Shown: piece by piece, positions 1 through 9,118 of the stretch | How the letters are laid out: each line of letters starts with the position of its first letter | Numbering within the stretch: the stretch's first letter is position 1 | Assembly (NCBI RefSeq): GCF_013433315.1 | Contig: NZ_WXVV01000001.1 | Location: forward strand, 1-64,000 | Direction of reading: 5' to 3' | Origin: Pseudomonas crudilactis | GTDB lineage: Bacteria; Pseudomonadota; Gammaproteobacteria; Pseudomonadales; Pseudomonadaceae | DNA: 64,000 nt | The notes under the pieces: generated by a model | Seen by the model: the letters and a program-made list of their open reading frames with translations, nothing else | The model's database searches: none | What the model was told of the DNA's origin: nothing | Made by a program: the position numbers and the translations under genes

Positions 1-51
1 CCCAAGACACAGGCCATCTCCTTCGCGATGAGCAATGTGTCTATTAAAATG

Positions 52-91
52 TGTCCACCATGTCTCCGAACACCTGTCCACCATGTGTCCG
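52..91. repeat. Two tandem 17-base repeats, possible insertion-sequence end
   Basis: Two near-identical 17-base units (TGTCCACCATGTSTCCG) start at 52 and 75, a 23-base period. Short subterminal repeats of this kind occur at the ends of some transposable elements such as IS21-like ones. No transposase is visible, because the left edge cuts the region off. Bases 99-127 are a purine-rich stretch like half of a common Pseudomonas intergenic repeat. The assignment to a mobile element is an inference. Confidence 0.3.
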
Positions 92-137
92 GTACATACA
101 GGGAGAGGGCTGGGGTGAGGGAAAGGGGCCAACACCA

Positions 138-1289
138 TTACAACTGATAGTTCTTCAACTCCCGCGCAATCACCATCCGCTGAATCTCGCTCGAGCCTTC
201 ATAGATCTGGGTAATCCGCGCATCGCGGTAATACTTCTCGACCGGATAATCTTCCAGATAGCCATACCCGCCATGAATCTGAATCGCCGACGAGCAGACC
301 TTCTCGGCCATTTCCGAAGCAAACAGCTTGGCCTGCGAGGCCTCGGACAAACACGGTTTGCCCGCCGTCCGCAGACGCGCCGCATGCAGGATCATCAGCC
401 GCGCCGCGTTGATCTGCATGTGCATGTCGGCGAGCAGGTTGGCGATGCTCTGGTGTTCATTGATCGGTTTGCCGAACTGGATACGATCTCGCGAATACAC
501 CAGCGCCGCCTCAAACGCCGCGCGGGCGATCCCCAGTGCTTGCGCGGCGATACCGATGCGTCCGCCTTCAAGGTTGGACAGGGCAATCGCCAGACCTTTG
601 CCGCGCTCGCCGAGCAGATTGGCCTCGGGAATGCTGCAGTTGTTCAGCGTCACCGCACAGGTATCAGAGGCGCGGATGCCCATCTTGTGTTCGGTGCGAT
701 CGACGATGAAACCGGCGGTATCGGTCGGCACCAGAAACGCCGAAATCCCTTTCTTGCCCAGGTCCGGATCGGTCACCGCAAACACAATCGCCAGCTTCGC
801 TCGCTTGCCGTTGCTGACAAATTGCTTGGCGCCGTTGATCACCCACTGGCCGTCACGCAGTTCGGCGCGGGTACGCAGGTTGTGCGCTTCGGAACCGGCC
901 TGCGGCTCGGTCAGGCAGAAGCAGCCGATGGTTTGCCCGCTGGCCAGATCCGCCAGCCAGGTCTGTTTCTGCGCTTCGCTGCCGTAATTGAGCACCGGCC
1001 CGCAGCCCACTGAGTTGTGGATGCTCATGAACGCGCCGGTCGCGCCGTCACCGGCGGAAATCTCTTCCACGGCCAAGGCGTAGGCAACGTAATCGACATA
1101 GGTGCCGCCCCATTCCTCGGGCACGACCATGCCGAGCAACCCGAGCTCACCCATCTTCGCGACGAGCGCGTCGTCGATCCAGCCAGCGTTTTCCCAGGCC
1201 TGCGCGTGGGGCGCGATTTCGCCACGGGCAAAGTCCCGGGCCATGTCGCGAATCATCACTTGTTCTTCAGTCAGTTCGAGATCGTGCAT
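138..1289 (-). CDS. Acyl-CoA dehydrogenase, probably isobutyryl-CoA dehydrogenase
   Basis: This 383-residue FAD flavoprotein would oxidise a short branched acyl-CoA to its 2-enoyl-CoA in the cytoplasm. The family signatures are complete: the flavin-contacting [11 protein letters not shown] near residue 123, the [19 protein letters not shown] block, and [12 protein letters not shown] with the expected catalytic glutamate near the C-terminus. The ATG has a GGGAG ribosome site about eight bases upstream. It starts 3 bases after a 3-hydroxyisobutyryl-CoA hydrolase, which points to valine breakdown and to isobutyryl-CoA as substrate. The remaining valine genes (mmsA/mmsB type) would lie left of the window. 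Exact chain specificity cannot be read from sequence alone. Confidence 0.9.
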   Translation of the reverse strand: MHDLELTEEQVMIRDMARDFARGEIAPHAQAWENAGWIDDALVAKMGELGLLGMVVPEEWGGTYVDYVAYALAVEEISAGDGATGAFMSIHNSVGCGPVLNYGSEAQKQTWLADLASGQTIGCFCLTEPQAGSEAHNLRTRAELRDGQWVINGAKQFVSNGKRAKLAIVFAVTDPDLGKKGISAFLVPTDTAGFIVDRTEHKMGIRASDTCAVTLNNCSIPEANLLGERGKGLAIALSNLEGGRIGIAAQALGIARAAFEAALVYSRDRIQFGKPINEHQSIANLLADMHMQINAARLMILHAARLRTAGKPCLSEASQAKLFASEMAEKVCSSAIQIHGGYGYLEDYPVEKYYRDARITQIYEGSSEIQRMVIARELKNYQL

Positions 1290-1292
1290 GGC

Positions 1293-2399
1293 TCAGCTCC
1301 CGCTCTCATCAAAGCCTTGGAAGAAACTCGCGACATGGCCTGCGTCCAGCGCGGCGAGGGTCGGCGGGTTCCAGCGCGGTGTCTTGTCTTTATCGATCAG
1401 CAGGGCGCGTACGCCTTCGATTAGGTCGCCACGGGCGAACCACTGGCGATCCAGATGCAGCTCCAGCGCAAAGCAGTGTTCCAGGCTCAGGTGGCGACCG
1501 CGACGAAGCATTTCCAGGGTCACCGCCATGGCCAACGGCGAACGCGTTTCCAGCAGATTGGCGGTGGTGGTCGCCCATTCATGACTGTCGGCGACGGTCA
1601 CCGCACGCAACTGCTCAACCATGCTCGGCACATCCGGCAGGGCGAAGAAGTGGTCGATGGCTGGGCGCAAGGCCTCAAGTGGCGCGTCGGGCAGGGTTTG
1701 CACGGCGTGTTTGGCCAACAGGTTTTGCAGCGCCTTGAGCGGCGTGTCCTGCCATTCCATCTGGTCGAGTCTTTCGTCGAGCAGCGCCAGTTTGCTGCTG
1801 TCCAGATACCAGTCGGCGAGGCCGCAATACAGCGCATCGGCGGCACGAATCTGCACGCCGCTGACGCCCAGATAAATCCCCAGCTCACCGGGAATGCGCG
1901 GCAGGAAATAACTGCCACCGACATCCGGGAAATAACCGATGGCCACTTCCGGCATCGCCAGACGGCTCTTCTCGGTGACCACGCGCAAATCCGCGCCTTG
2001 TACCAGGCCCATCCCTCCGCCGAGGACAAAACCGTCCATCAGCGCCAGCACCGGTTTGCGGTAGTGATGAATCGTCAGATCGAGGGCGTATTCCTCGACG
2101 AAGAAATCTTCGTGCAGCGTGTCGCCGCTTTTGAAACTGTCGTACAGCGAACGAATGTCGCCCCCGGCACAGAAGGCTTTTTCACCGGCACCGCGCAGGA
2201 CTACGGCGTGAACATTGGCGTCAGTCGCCCAGGCATCGAGCTGCTGTTGCAGCAAACGCACCATGTCGAGGGTAATGGCGTTGAGACCGGCGGGGCGGTT
2301 GAGGGTCAGGTGACCGATGTGGTTGCGAACCTCGGCCAGCACTTCGTTTTGCGTGGCATCCATGGACTGGGTCCGCGGGGATGAAGCCTGAGCTGTCAT
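1293..2399 (-). CDS. Enoyl-CoA hydratase/isomerase family, 3-hydroxyisobutyryl-CoA hydrolase
   Basis: This 368-residue crotonase-fold protein likely hydrolyses 3-hydroxyisobutyryl-CoA, the step after enoyl-CoA hydration in valine catabolism. It has the N-terminal LNRPAGLNAIT block, the oxyanion-hole motif AFCAGGDIRSLYD, and ALMDGFVLGGGMGL. The MPEVAIGYFPDVGGSYF segment marks the hydrolase branch rather than simple hydratases. Its length also matches the hydrolase group. The chosen ATG (MTAQASS) has GGGAG eight bases upstream; an internal ATG at 2363 (MDATQNE) is a weaker alternative. It is co-transcribed with the downstream acyl-CoA dehydrogenase. Confidence 0.88.
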   Translation of the reverse strand: MTAQASSPRTQSMDATQNEVLAEVRNHIGHLTLNRPAGLNAITLDMVRLLQQQLDAWATDANVHAVVLRGAGEKAFCAGGDIRSLYDSFKSGDTLHEDFFVEEYALDLTIHHYRKPVLALMDGFVLGGGMGLVQGADLRVVTEKSRLAMPEVAIGYFPDVGGSYFLPRIPGELGIYLGVSGVQIRAADALYCGLADWYLDSSKLALLDERLDQMEWQDTPLKALQNLLAKHAVQTLPDAPLEALRPAIDHFFALPDVPSMVEQLRAVTVADSHEWATTTANLLETRSPLAMAVTLEMLRRGRHLSLEHCFALELHLDRQWFARGDLIEGVRALLIDKDKTPRWNPPTLAALDAGHVASFFQGFDESGS

Positions 2400-2545
2400 C
2401 AGTAACTCCCTGCTTTTATTGTCTTTATTCGAGAAGCTCGCGCGCGAGCGTTACCGGATCGTAACAGTGCAAATTTGTCGTGTACAACCGGGATATTCGC
2501 AGGGGGAGTTTGCGTTTTTACCTTGGTCGAAAATGTGCGCGCTCA

Positions 2546-2624
2546 TGTAGGAGCTGCCGCAGGCTGCGATCTTTTGACTTTGATTTTAAAGATCAAAAGA
2601 TCGCAGCCTGCGGCAGCTCCTACA
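2546..2624. repeat. Paired inverted intergenic repeat (REP/REPIN type A)
   Basis: Arms of about 32 bases, beginning TGTAGGAGCTGCCGCAGGCT and continuing to AAAAGATC, are reverse complements around a short AT-rich loop. The same element occurs at 28892-28975. It lies five bases beyond the stop of the HPP gene, so it could also act as a 3' stem-loop or terminator for that minus-strand transcript. Such elements are abundant in P. fluorescens-group intergenic DNA. Confidence 0.85.
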
Positions 2625-2629
2625 CAGAG

Positions 2630-3316
2630 TCAACGGAAGGTTTGGGTAATGCTGCGGCGCTTGGCGTGCAGTTCGCTGGCGTGGATCAGTTGTTCGAGAT
2701 CCTCGGGGGTGATGTCGATGAAGGCTTCCATCTCGGCCAAGGCAAGTTTCAGGTCTTCGGCGGTGATCGCCTGACTGTCGACCGGCCCAAGCACCGGCGC
2801 CGGTTCCGTCGGACGTTTCGGATAACGAATGCGCGTCAGGTTATTGTAGGCAAGCGCGCTGAGCAGCATGCACGCCGCGCCGAGCATCACCGGTTCCATG
2901 GCTTTCCAGTTCATGGCGATGGTCGCAGGATCGGCCAGCACCAGTGTCAGTGCCAACGCCCCGGCCGGCGGATGCAGACAACGCAGCCAGCACATCAGAA
3001 TCAACGCCATGCCCGCCGCCAGACAGGCGCTGCCCAAAGTCCGGCCGAGCACATGGGCGACCAGCAACGCGACGACGCCAGCACACAAGTAGCCGCCGAG
3101 AATCGACCACGGCTGGGCGAGGGCGCCGGAGGACACGGCGAACAGCAACACCGCCGAAGCACCCAGCGGGCCGATCAGGTGATAGGCGACTTCATGGCCG
3201 AACACCTGCGCGCATAGCCACACACTGAACAATGTGCCCAATGCCATGCCGATGGCGGCACGGCTCCATTCGGTGGGGCGGGTGTTGATGGCGGCGGGCA
3301 ACCAGCGAGCGAGCAT
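2630..3316 (-). CDS. HPP family integral membrane protein
   Basis: This is a 228-residue inner-membrane protein. The N-terminal two thirds hold four to five hydrophobic segments and the family motif CLHPPAGALAL. The soluble tail (EDLKLALAEMEAFIDITPEDLEQLIHA) is charged and helical. HPP proteins are poorly characterised; some relatives have been linked to nitrite transport. I chose the ATG at 3316 (MLARWLP) because AAGGA lies about ten bases before it; a longer frame to 3418 encodes an unlikely N-terminus. It follows an MFS gene on the same strand after about 160 bases. The function is unknown. Confidence 0.8.
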   Translation of the reverse strand: MLARWLPAAINTRPTEWSRAAIGMALGTLFSVWLCAQVFGHEVAYHLIGPLGASAVLLFAVSSGALAQPWSILGGYLCAGVVALLVAHVLGRTLGSACLAAGMALILMCWLRCLHPPAGALALTLVLADPATIAMNWKAMEPVMLGAACMLLSALAYNNLTRIRYPKRPTEPAPVLGPVDSQAITAEDLKLALAEMEAFIDITPEDLEQLIHASELHAKRRSITQTFR

Positions 3317-3453
3317 GTGAATCCGATCCTTGCAGCAAATTCGAGGCAAAAAAAAGGACTTGTCCGGCATATCCGGAAAGCCCTCGAAGTGTTCCAACAT
3401 TGGGGGAGGAACGCGCACAGTGTGCCGGGCAAACTCGATGCTGACAAATTCAT

Positions 3454-3478
3454 ATTAATGCACATTTAGTGCATTAAT
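3454..3478. promoter_or_regulatory. Perfect 10-bp-arm inverted repeat, operator or weak terminator
   Basis: ATTAATGCAC, then ATTTA, then GTGCATTAAT form a perfect palindrome with a five-base centre. It spans the stop codon of the MFS gene and lies about 140 bases before the HPP start. It is AT-rich and lacks a clear U-tract on the minus strand, so an operator for the HPP gene is as likely as a terminator for the transporter. Confidence 0.4.
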
Positions 3479-4652
3479 TTTGAATTGAAGCGACGCGACG
3501 ACCACTCACGAAGCACAAGTAGCCGCCCACCGCCGCCAAGGCGCTCAAGGCATAGAACATGCTCGGCGCCGGCGTATGCATCAGCAGAAACCCGCACATG
3601 ACGGGGCTCGCCGCGCCGCCCAGGGCCGCAAGGTTCTGCGCGCCGTAATAGCTGCCGCGCAGTTCTTCGGGAGCCAGGGTGTCGACAAACAGGAAGTCTG
3701 CCGGATAGATGATCATCTCGCCCAAGGTGAAGATGAACATCGCCACGCACCAGCCGACCAGACTGTCGGCCAGACTGAAGCCGATCAGCCCGACGATGAA
3801 CAACGCGGTGCCGCCGGCGATCCAGTGGCGCAGGTGTTCGCGGCTGAGTAAACGGCCGATCTGGTACTGCAACACAATCACCGTGATCGCGTTGCAGGCG
3901 AGCAGGGCGGCCATGGTGTCCAGGGTCTGTTGCTGGGTATGCGTGACCAGCAGGTATTGCGACAGGTACAGGGTGAAACGCCCGTGTACCAACGTACTGA
4001 GCAGGCAACCCAAGGTAAACAGGATCATCGTGCGATCGTTTTTCAGGATGATCAGGGTTTTCAGAAAACTTTGTGGCTGAGCGACGATTGAGGGAGGATT
4101 TGCTTCGCGCGCGGGACCGAGCAGCAGAAAGAGGCTGCCGATGGCAATCGCGCCTGCGACGATAAACGGCGCTGACGGCTGAACGCCGGCAATCACCACG
4201 CCGATCATCGGGCCGACGGCGTAACCGATGTTGGTCAGTGTGTAGTTGAGGGAAAACGCCTTGACCCGTTGGCCCACCGGCAGATTTTCACTGAGGATGG
4301 CTTTGGAGCAGATCAGGAACAGCGCCGACGCCGTTTCGCTGATGATCAGCACCACGGTGACCAGATACAGATTCTGCGCGAAGGTCAGCAGGATCAGACC
4401 GATACCACTCGAGAGCATGGTCAGGATCAGCAACCGGCGCTTGTCGAGCCGATCGATGATGTAGCCGCCGTACAACGACAATAGCGTGGCGCTGAACACC
4501 GCGATGCCCAACAGCAGACCGACGTCCTGTGGGTTGAGGCCGAGCTTGTTGCTGAGGAACAGCGTCAGTAGCGGGCTGATCAGCGCACGGCTGATGACGA
4601 CGGTCAGCGAACTGATCATCAACCGGCGGATGAGGCGTGAGTAGGTGGCCAC
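3474..4652 (-). CDS. MFS transporter
   Basis: This 392-residue protein has about twelve hydrophobic segments and the cytoplasmic loop signature GGYIIDRLDKRRLLIL between segments 2 and 3, typical of major facilitator superfamily drug/H+ antiporters (DHA1-like). The N-terminus RLIRRLMISSLTVVISRALI is the usual positive patch before helix 1. It stands alone, with a divergent repeat upstream and the HPP gene downstream. The substrate cannot be predicted; an efflux role is the default for this subfamily. Confidence 0.85.
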   Translation of the reverse strand: MATYSRLIRRLMISSLTVVISRALISPLLTLFLSNKLGLNPQDVGLLLGIAVFSATLLSLYGGYIIDRLDKRRLLILTMLSSGIGLILLTFAQNLYLVTVVLIISETASALFLICSKAILSENLPVGQRVKAFSLNYTLTNIGYAVGPMIGVVIAGVQPSAPFIVAGAIAIGSLFLLLGPAREANPPSIVAQPQSFLKTLIILKNDRTMILFTLGCLLSTLVHGRFTLYLSQYLLVTHTQQQTLDTMAALLACNAITVIVLQYQIGRLLSREHLRHWIAGGTALFIVGLIGFSLADSLVGWCVAMFIFTLGEMIIYPADFLFVDTLAPEELRGSYYGAQNLAALGGAASPVMCGFLLMHTPAPSMFYALSALAAVGGYLCFVSGRRVASIQN

Positions 4653-4742
4653 GAAGGGTCAATGTCCTTATTTCAAATGCTTGGTGGGCGTACGTCATCC
4701 TCACCGGGCGGCCATCACCGGTCAAGCTGCCACAACACTATC

Positions 4743-4836
4743 CCTGTGGGAGCGAGCTTGCTCGCGAAAGCAGTTTGTCAGTCAACATCCATGTCACAGG
4801 ACCACCGCATTCGCGAGCAAGCTCGCTCCTACAGGG
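4743..4836. repeat. Paired inverted intergenic repeat (REP/REPIN type B)
   Basis: CTGTGGGAGCGAGCTTGCTC followed by GCGAA is mirrored about 45 bases later by TTCGCGAGCAAGCTCGCTCC. Related copies lie at 31538-31635 and 53739-53830. It sits between the MFS start and the acetyltransferase stop, so it separates two minus-strand genes. Confidence 0.85.
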
Positions 4837-4849
4837 GGGTGTGTGGTCT

Positions 4850-5368
4850 TCAGGAAAGGGGCAGGCGCATGGCGCAGCGCCGCTCTGCGGGAAAGCCATA
4901 ACGGACTTCGGCTTGCAGCGCATCGCGTAAATGGCGATCGGCTTGTACATTCGCCAACTCGACAAACCCCAACCTCTGATAAAACGGCGCATTCCACGGC
5001 AGATCGCGAAAGGTGGTCAGCGTCACTGAGTTCAACTGCATCGCGCGCGCTTGTTCAATGACGGCCGCAACCAGTGCGCGACCCATGCCTTGTCCTTGAA
5101 AAGCCTGACTGACGGACAGCTCCTCAATGTGCAGGTGCTGATCGATAGCTACAGCACGAACAAATCCAGTCAGTTGCCCGTCGCTATTTGCCGCAACCCA
5201 CACGTACGCCTGTTCGATGGCCAGCAGATGTCGCGCAGCAGCGGGCACCTCGGCATCAGCCAGCCATGCCAGTGAAGGATCAAGACGAAACAATTGCGCT
5301 GCCGAGCGCTCGATCGCGGGGAGGGCAACCGCGTCAGCGAGGCTGGCGCGGCGTACGTCGATGGTCAT
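4850..5368 (-). CDS. GNAT family N-acetyltransferase
   Basis: This 172-residue single-domain protein would transfer an acetyl group from acetyl-CoA to an unidentified amine. The core acetyl-CoA motif is LSVSQAFQGQGMGRALVAAV (the Q-x-x-G-x-G loop), preceded by the strand HIEELSV. The usual late motif NAPFYQRLGFVEL is also present. The start is uncertain: MTIDVRR at 5368, MRLN at 5380 or a TTG at 5392 are in frame, with an AGG-containing purine patch only near the upstream ones. MTIDVRR matches the normal GNAT beginning. No functional link to neighbours is visible. Confidence 0.85.
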   Translation of the reverse strand: MTIDVRRASLADAVALPAIERSAAQLFRLDPSLAWLADAEVPAAARHLLAIEQAYVWVAANSDGQLTGFVRAVAIDQHLHIEELSVSQAFQGQGMGRALVAAVIEQARAMQLNSVTLTTFRDLPWNAPFYQRLGFVELANVQADRHLRDALQAEVRYGFPAERRCAMRLPLS

Positions 5369-5404
5369 GTTGAGGCGCATCCTGCCGATCAAAAGGTCGA
5401 CAGG

Positions 5405-7000
5405 TTACGGTTTCAGCCACAGCAATACATAGTCGTTTTTGTCGAAACGCCCACTCAACACCGGCTGCGCGTTTTCCAGCGGTGTGGCCTTGAGGGATGG
5501 CAGATCACTGCGATCCATCATCAACCACGCCGGACCTTTGAGCGCCTCCAGCTGCTGCACCGAGTCGCTGAACTGCGGTTGCAGATCCTGCGAGAGATTG
5601 ACCATGAACTTGATCGCCTTCGCGTCCTTGCCCATGCCGTGCAACACCAGTGGCGCCGGATTTTGCTGAACCTGGGCGAACACCGCGAGACTGAATGTCT
5701 GCGTGTCATACAGGCGCCGCTCCACCGGTTCAAACACTGCCGCATACACCGTCCATAGCGCCAACACGGCACACAATGCCAACAGTTCGGCGCGCCAACG
5801 CGGGACCAACAATCTCGACAGAGCCAGCAACTGAAAAACGCCCAACGCGATCAAGACAACAGAAACTTCACTCAACTGCTCGGGAAAGCGCCGTTGGGCA
5901 ACCAGCAAAACCACCAGCAACAAGCCCGGCGTGACCAGCCACAAGCCCATGAGCAAACCGCGCAAATAGCGGAACACGCGCCCGTGCGCGACCTGAAACG
6001 GATACGCCGCAATGATCGCCGCCATCGGCAGCATCGGCAGCACATACCGGGCCTTCTTCGCCTGCGGAATCGACAGCCCGAGCATCACGATCAACCCCGC
6101 CGCCGCGCAATACTGCACCAAGCGCAGCGCCGGGCCACGTTGCTGCGGTTTGCTTAGCCAGGCCGCCGCCAACACCAGCAATGCCAACGGATACGCCAGC
6201 GCATAGTTACCAAGCGAGCTGGTGAAGTAATACAGCGAACCACTGACACCTTCGCTGCCGTCCATGCGCCCCATGAACTGCATGCGAATCACGTCCTGCA
6301 AGAAGACCGGGCCACCGCTGAGTTTCGCCAGCCACAACAGCAGGCCGACACAGGCTGCGAGCAACAGCGAAGCCAACACGCCGAACACCAGCAGCCGCGA
6401 CCATTCACGGTTGAGCAGGTAATAGCTGCACAGCATGCCGGTCGGCACCACCAGCCCGATCGGCCCGCGAATCCCGAAACCCAGCAAGAGCAATACGAAG
6501 ATCAGCGGCCAACGACGTCCGCCGCCAAAATGATCATGGGCATAACCCAGATAGAACACCGCAAACGCCACCGCCGCGAGCATCAAATCCTGCGACACTG
6601 CGCGCACTTCTGTGACGAAACCGCTGGTCAGCATCAGCAAGGCAATACTGATCAACGCCCAACGCCGTGAGTACGGAGCCAGCAGTCGATACATCAGTGT
6701 CACGATCAACGCGCCCGCGAACGCACTTGGCGCCCACGCAGTCAACGCATTCACCGCGCCGAACGGCAACGACAGCAGCCAGATAAACAGCGTCGAAACC
6801 GCTGAATAATCCGCGTACGGCTGACCATAAGTGGTCGGAAACACCGTCGGCCCATGGCGCAGCATTTCCTGCGCAAACAGCACAAACCGCGAGTCGAAAC
6901 CGATCGGAGCCTGCCCATAGACCCCGGCGATGAACACTAAAAACGCCAGCAGCCCTGCGATCAGGGACTGCCGGCGAATCTCGGGCGATAACGCGATCAA
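5405..7000 (-). CDS. GT39/ArnT-like polyprenyl-sugar glycosyltransferase, ninth gene of the arn operon
   Basis: This 531-residue polytopic membrane protein has about twelve hydrophobic segments and a soluble C-terminal domain of about 110 residues, the layout of GT-C fold lipid-linked sugar transferases. The first periplasmic loop carries FDSRFVLFAQEML, matching the acidic loop of ArnT/PMT enzymes. I place the start at a TTG (7000) whose TTGA overlaps the TGA of ugd; the frame extends upstream but only as an antisense-like sequence inside ugd. The coupling suggests it acts with the aminoarabinose pathway, perhaps adding a sugar to lipid A or core. Donor and acceptor are unknown. Confidence 0.75.
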   Translation of the reverse strand: MIALSPEIRRQSLIAGLLAFLVFIAGVYGQAPIGFDSRFVLFAQEMLRHGPTVFPTTYGQPYADYSAVSTLFIWLLSLPFGAVNALTAWAPSAFAGALIVTLMYRLLAPYSRRWALISIALLMLTSGFVTEVRAVSQDLMLAAVAFAVFYLGYAHDHFGGGRRWPLIFVLLLLGFGIRGPIGLVVPTGMLCSYYLLNREWSRLLVFGVLASLLLAACVGLLLWLAKLSGGPVFLQDVIRMQFMGRMDGSEGVSGSLYYFTSSLGNYALAYPLALLVLAAAWLSKPQQRGPALRLVQYCAAAGLIVMLGLSIPQAKKARYVLPMLPMAAIIAAYPFQVAHGRVFRYLRGLLMGLWLVTPGLLLVVLLVAQRRFPEQLSEVSVVLIALGVFQLLALSRLLVPRWRAELLALCAVLALWTVYAAVFEPVERRLYDTQTFSLAVFAQVQQNPAPLVLHGMGKDAKAIKFMVNLSQDLQPQFSDSVQQLEALKGPAWLMMDRSDLPSLKATPLENAQPVLSGRFDKNDYVLLWLKP

Positions 7001-8376
7001 GCGACGTCGGACGCGTGTGGCCACTGTTGCAGCGGGATCGGCAATTTGCGCGATTCGCCACGGCCCATCGGGAAGTACTGGAAGCCGTTGCGCGCCAGAC
7101 GCTCGGCGTCGTAAAGGTTGCGCCCGTCGAAGATCACCGGGGTGTTGAGACGCTGTTTGATCAGGTCGAAATCCGGAGCCTTGAACTGCTGCCACTCGGT
7201 GCAGATGATCAGCGCGTCGGCGCCGGGCAATACCGATTCCGGCGTGCCCATCAGCATCAGTTTCGACTCGTCCGGGTAGAGGTTCTGGGTTTCCTGCATG
7301 GCTTCCGGGTCGAACGCGCGCACGCTGGCACCGGCCGCCCACAACTCTTCCAGCAACACCCGGCTCGGTGCATCGCGCATGTCATCGGTGTTGGGTTTGA
7401 ATGCCAGGCCCCACAGGGCGAAGGTCTTGCCGCGCAGATCACCCTTGTAGAACGCATTGATGCGCTCGAACAACTTGTGTTTCTGCCGCTGGTTGATCGC
7501 CTCGACCGCTTGCAGCAAGTCGCTGGAGCAATGCGCTTCTTCGGCGCTGTAGATCAGCGCGCGCATGTCTTTCGGGAAGCACGAGCCGCCATACCCGCAG
7601 CCCGGATAAATGAAGTGGTAACCGATGCGCGTGTCAGCACCGATGCCCTGGCGCACCGATTCGATGTCGGCACCCAGGTGTTCGGCGAGTTCGGCAATCT
7701 GGTTGATGAAGCTGATCTTGGTCGCCAGCATGCAGTTGGCGGCGTACTTGGTCAGCTCGGCGCTGCGCAGGTCCATGAACATGATGCGGTCGTGGTTGCG
7801 GTTGAACGGCGAGTACAGATCACGCATCACATCGCGTACGTCATCACCCTCGCAGCCGATGACGATGCGGTCCGGACGACGGCAGTCGGCAACGGCCGAG
7901 CCTTCCTTGAGGAATTCCGGGTTGGAGACGATATCGAATTGCAGCAGGCGGCCGGTTTTGATCAAGGCTTTTTCGATGTGCTTGCGCAAGGTGTCGCCGG
8001 TGCCCACCGGTACCGTGGATTTTTCCACCAGAATCAGCGGCTGCTCACGATGGCGGGCAATCGCGTCACCCACCGACAGCACGTAGCGCAGATCCGCCGA
8101 GCCATCCTCACGCGACGGCGTACCCACGGCGATAAACGCGACTCGACCGTGCTGCACGGCAAGTTGCTCATCAGTGGTAAATTGCAGGCGTTTCGAGTCG
8201 AGACCTTCGCGCACCAGGCTGGCCAGCCCAGGCTCAAAAATGCTGACATGACCCTGGCGCAACAGGTCGACCTTCTTCTGGTCGACGTCCATGCACACGA
8301 CATCATGGCCGACCTCGGCCAACACAGCCGCTTGCACCAGACCGACGTAACCGCTGCCAAATACTGTGATTTTCAT
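6997..8376 (-). CDS. ugd: UDP-glucose 6-dehydrogenase
   Basis: This 459-residue cytoplasmic enzyme oxidises UDP-glucose to UDP-glucuronate with NAD+, supplying the precursor for UDP-L-Ara4N. Visible features are the Rossmann motif [11 protein letters not shown] at the N-terminus, the catalytic cysteine block [15 protein letters not shown] near residue 260, and the C-terminal UDP-binding motif [17 protein letters not shown]. It follows arnF with an ATGA overlap and overlaps the next glycosyltransferase. Its place inside the arn operon (also called pmrE) makes lipid A modification its likely dedicated role. Confidence 0.95.
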   Translation of the reverse strand: MKITVFGSGYVGLVQAAVLAEVGHDVVCMDVDQKKVDLLRQGHVSIFEPGLASLVREGLDSKRLQFTTDEQLAVQHGRVAFIAVGTPSREDGSADLRYVLSVGDAIARHREQPLILVEKSTVPVGTGDTLRKHIEKALIKTGRLLQFDIVSNPEFLKEGSAVADCRRPDRIVIGCEGDDVRDVMRDLYSPFNRNHDRIMFMDLRSAELTKYAANCMLATKISFINQIAELAEHLGADIESVRQGIGADTRIGYHFIYPGCGYGGSCFPKDMRALIYSAEEAHCSSDLLQAVEAINQRQKHKLFERINAFYKGDLRGKTFALWGLAFKPNTDDMRDAPSRVLLEELWAAGASVRAFDPEAMQETQNLYPDESKLMLMGTPESVLPGADALIICTEWQQFKAPDFDLIKQRLNTPVIFDGRNLYDAERLARNGFQYFPMGRGESRKLPIPLQQWPHASDVA

Positions 8377-8777
8377 GGAGCACTCCTGAATTCGGGCGCA
8401 CGAGCCGGACGAGTGTTGATGGTGATGACCCCGAGCATGACCAGCGCCACGCCGAGTGATTTAGTGAAACTGAAGGATTCGTTGAACAGCGGCAGACTGG
8501 CCGCCAGCAGATACACCAGCGCATAGCTGATGCTCAGCAGCGAGTAAGCCCGGCCCAGCGGCAGATCGCGCAGGGCGGCGAGCCAGCAAAGCATTGACAG
8601 GGCGTAGGCAAAAACCGCCGCAATGACCACGGCCAGCGCCCGCCAATCGAGGCTGTCGATGTGCAGCCATTGTTCCGGCACGGGCAGGCGGGTCATGCTC
8701 CAGCGCATGCCCAGTTGCGCAGCGCTGACGAGGAACACGCTGCCCAGCGCGAACGTGATGCCGCGACGTTGATTCAT
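8373..8777 (-). CDS. arnF: 4-amino-4-deoxy-L-arabinose-phosphoundecaprenol flippase subunit ArnF
   Basis: This 134-residue small membrane protein has four hydrophobic helices, of the small multidrug resistance-like fold. With ArnE it flips undecaprenyl-phosphate-L-Ara4N across the inner membrane. The sequence [17 protein letters not shown] sits in the third to fourth helix region. The ATG at 8775-8777 overlaps the arnE stop (ATGA); an in-frame extension upstream reads antisense-like within arnE and is rejected. It overlaps ugd by four bases at its end. Confidence 0.88.
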   Translation of the reverse strand: MNQRRGITFALGSVFLVSAAQLGMRWSMTRLPVPEQWLHIDSLDWRALAVVIAAVFAYALSMLCWLAALRDLPLGRAYSLLSISYALVYLLAASLPLFNESFSFTKSLGVALVMLGVITINTRPARAPEFRSAP

Positions 8778-9118
8778 GACTGTTGCCCCAGCAAAACCAC
8801 GCCGCCGATGACCAATGCCACGCCAAACCAATGCTGGCGGTCGATGGGTTCACGGAAGACGAAGCGCGCAATCAGGGTGATCAGCACGAAGTTGAGGCTG
8901 AGCATCGGGTAGGCGATGCCGACTTCCAGACGCTGCAACACCAGCAACCAGACCAACAGACCTGAGCCGAGGGCGAGCAGGGCCAACCACAACCACGGCG
9001 TACGCAGCTTTTCGGCCCAGCCCGACTCGACGCCGCGCCAGCTCTCCACGGCGTACTTCTGCGCCACCTGGCCGAGGCAGGTCAGCAGGCACGCGGCCAA
9101 CAGCAGCAACAGGCTCAT
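8774..9118 (-). CDS. arnE: 4-amino-4-deoxy-L-arabinose-phosphoundecaprenol flippase subunit ArnE
   Basis: This 114-residue EamA/SMR-type protein has four predicted helices. Landmarks are the N-terminal [15 protein letters not shown] helix and [20 protein letters not shown], the typical third-helix block, followed by [12 protein letters not shown]. It partners ArnF in moving the lipid-linked aminoarabinose to the periplasmic face. Its ATG overlaps the arnT stop by four bases and its stop overlaps arnF. Confidence 0.9.
   Translation of the reverse strand: MSLLLLLAACLLTCLGQVAQKYAVESWRGVESGWAEKLRTPWLWLALLALGSGLLVWLLVLQRLEVGIAYPMLSLNFVLITLIARFVFREPIDRQHWFGVALVIGGVVLLGQQS

Noticed and set aside
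51..1013. 320-codon plus-strand frame opposite the acyl-CoA dehydrogenase
   Set aside because: It is an antisense shadow of a high-GC gene. Its product is basic, low in hydrophobic order and lacks any motif, whereas the opposite strand encodes an intact enzyme.
2546..2624. CRISPR-like repeat
   Set aside because: The repeats are inverted pairs found singly in scattered intergenic sites, without regular spacers or cas genes.
7015..8526. 503-codon plus-strand frame opposite ugd
   Set aside because: Antisense shadow: the minus strand has complete ugd motifs and the plus frame shows none.
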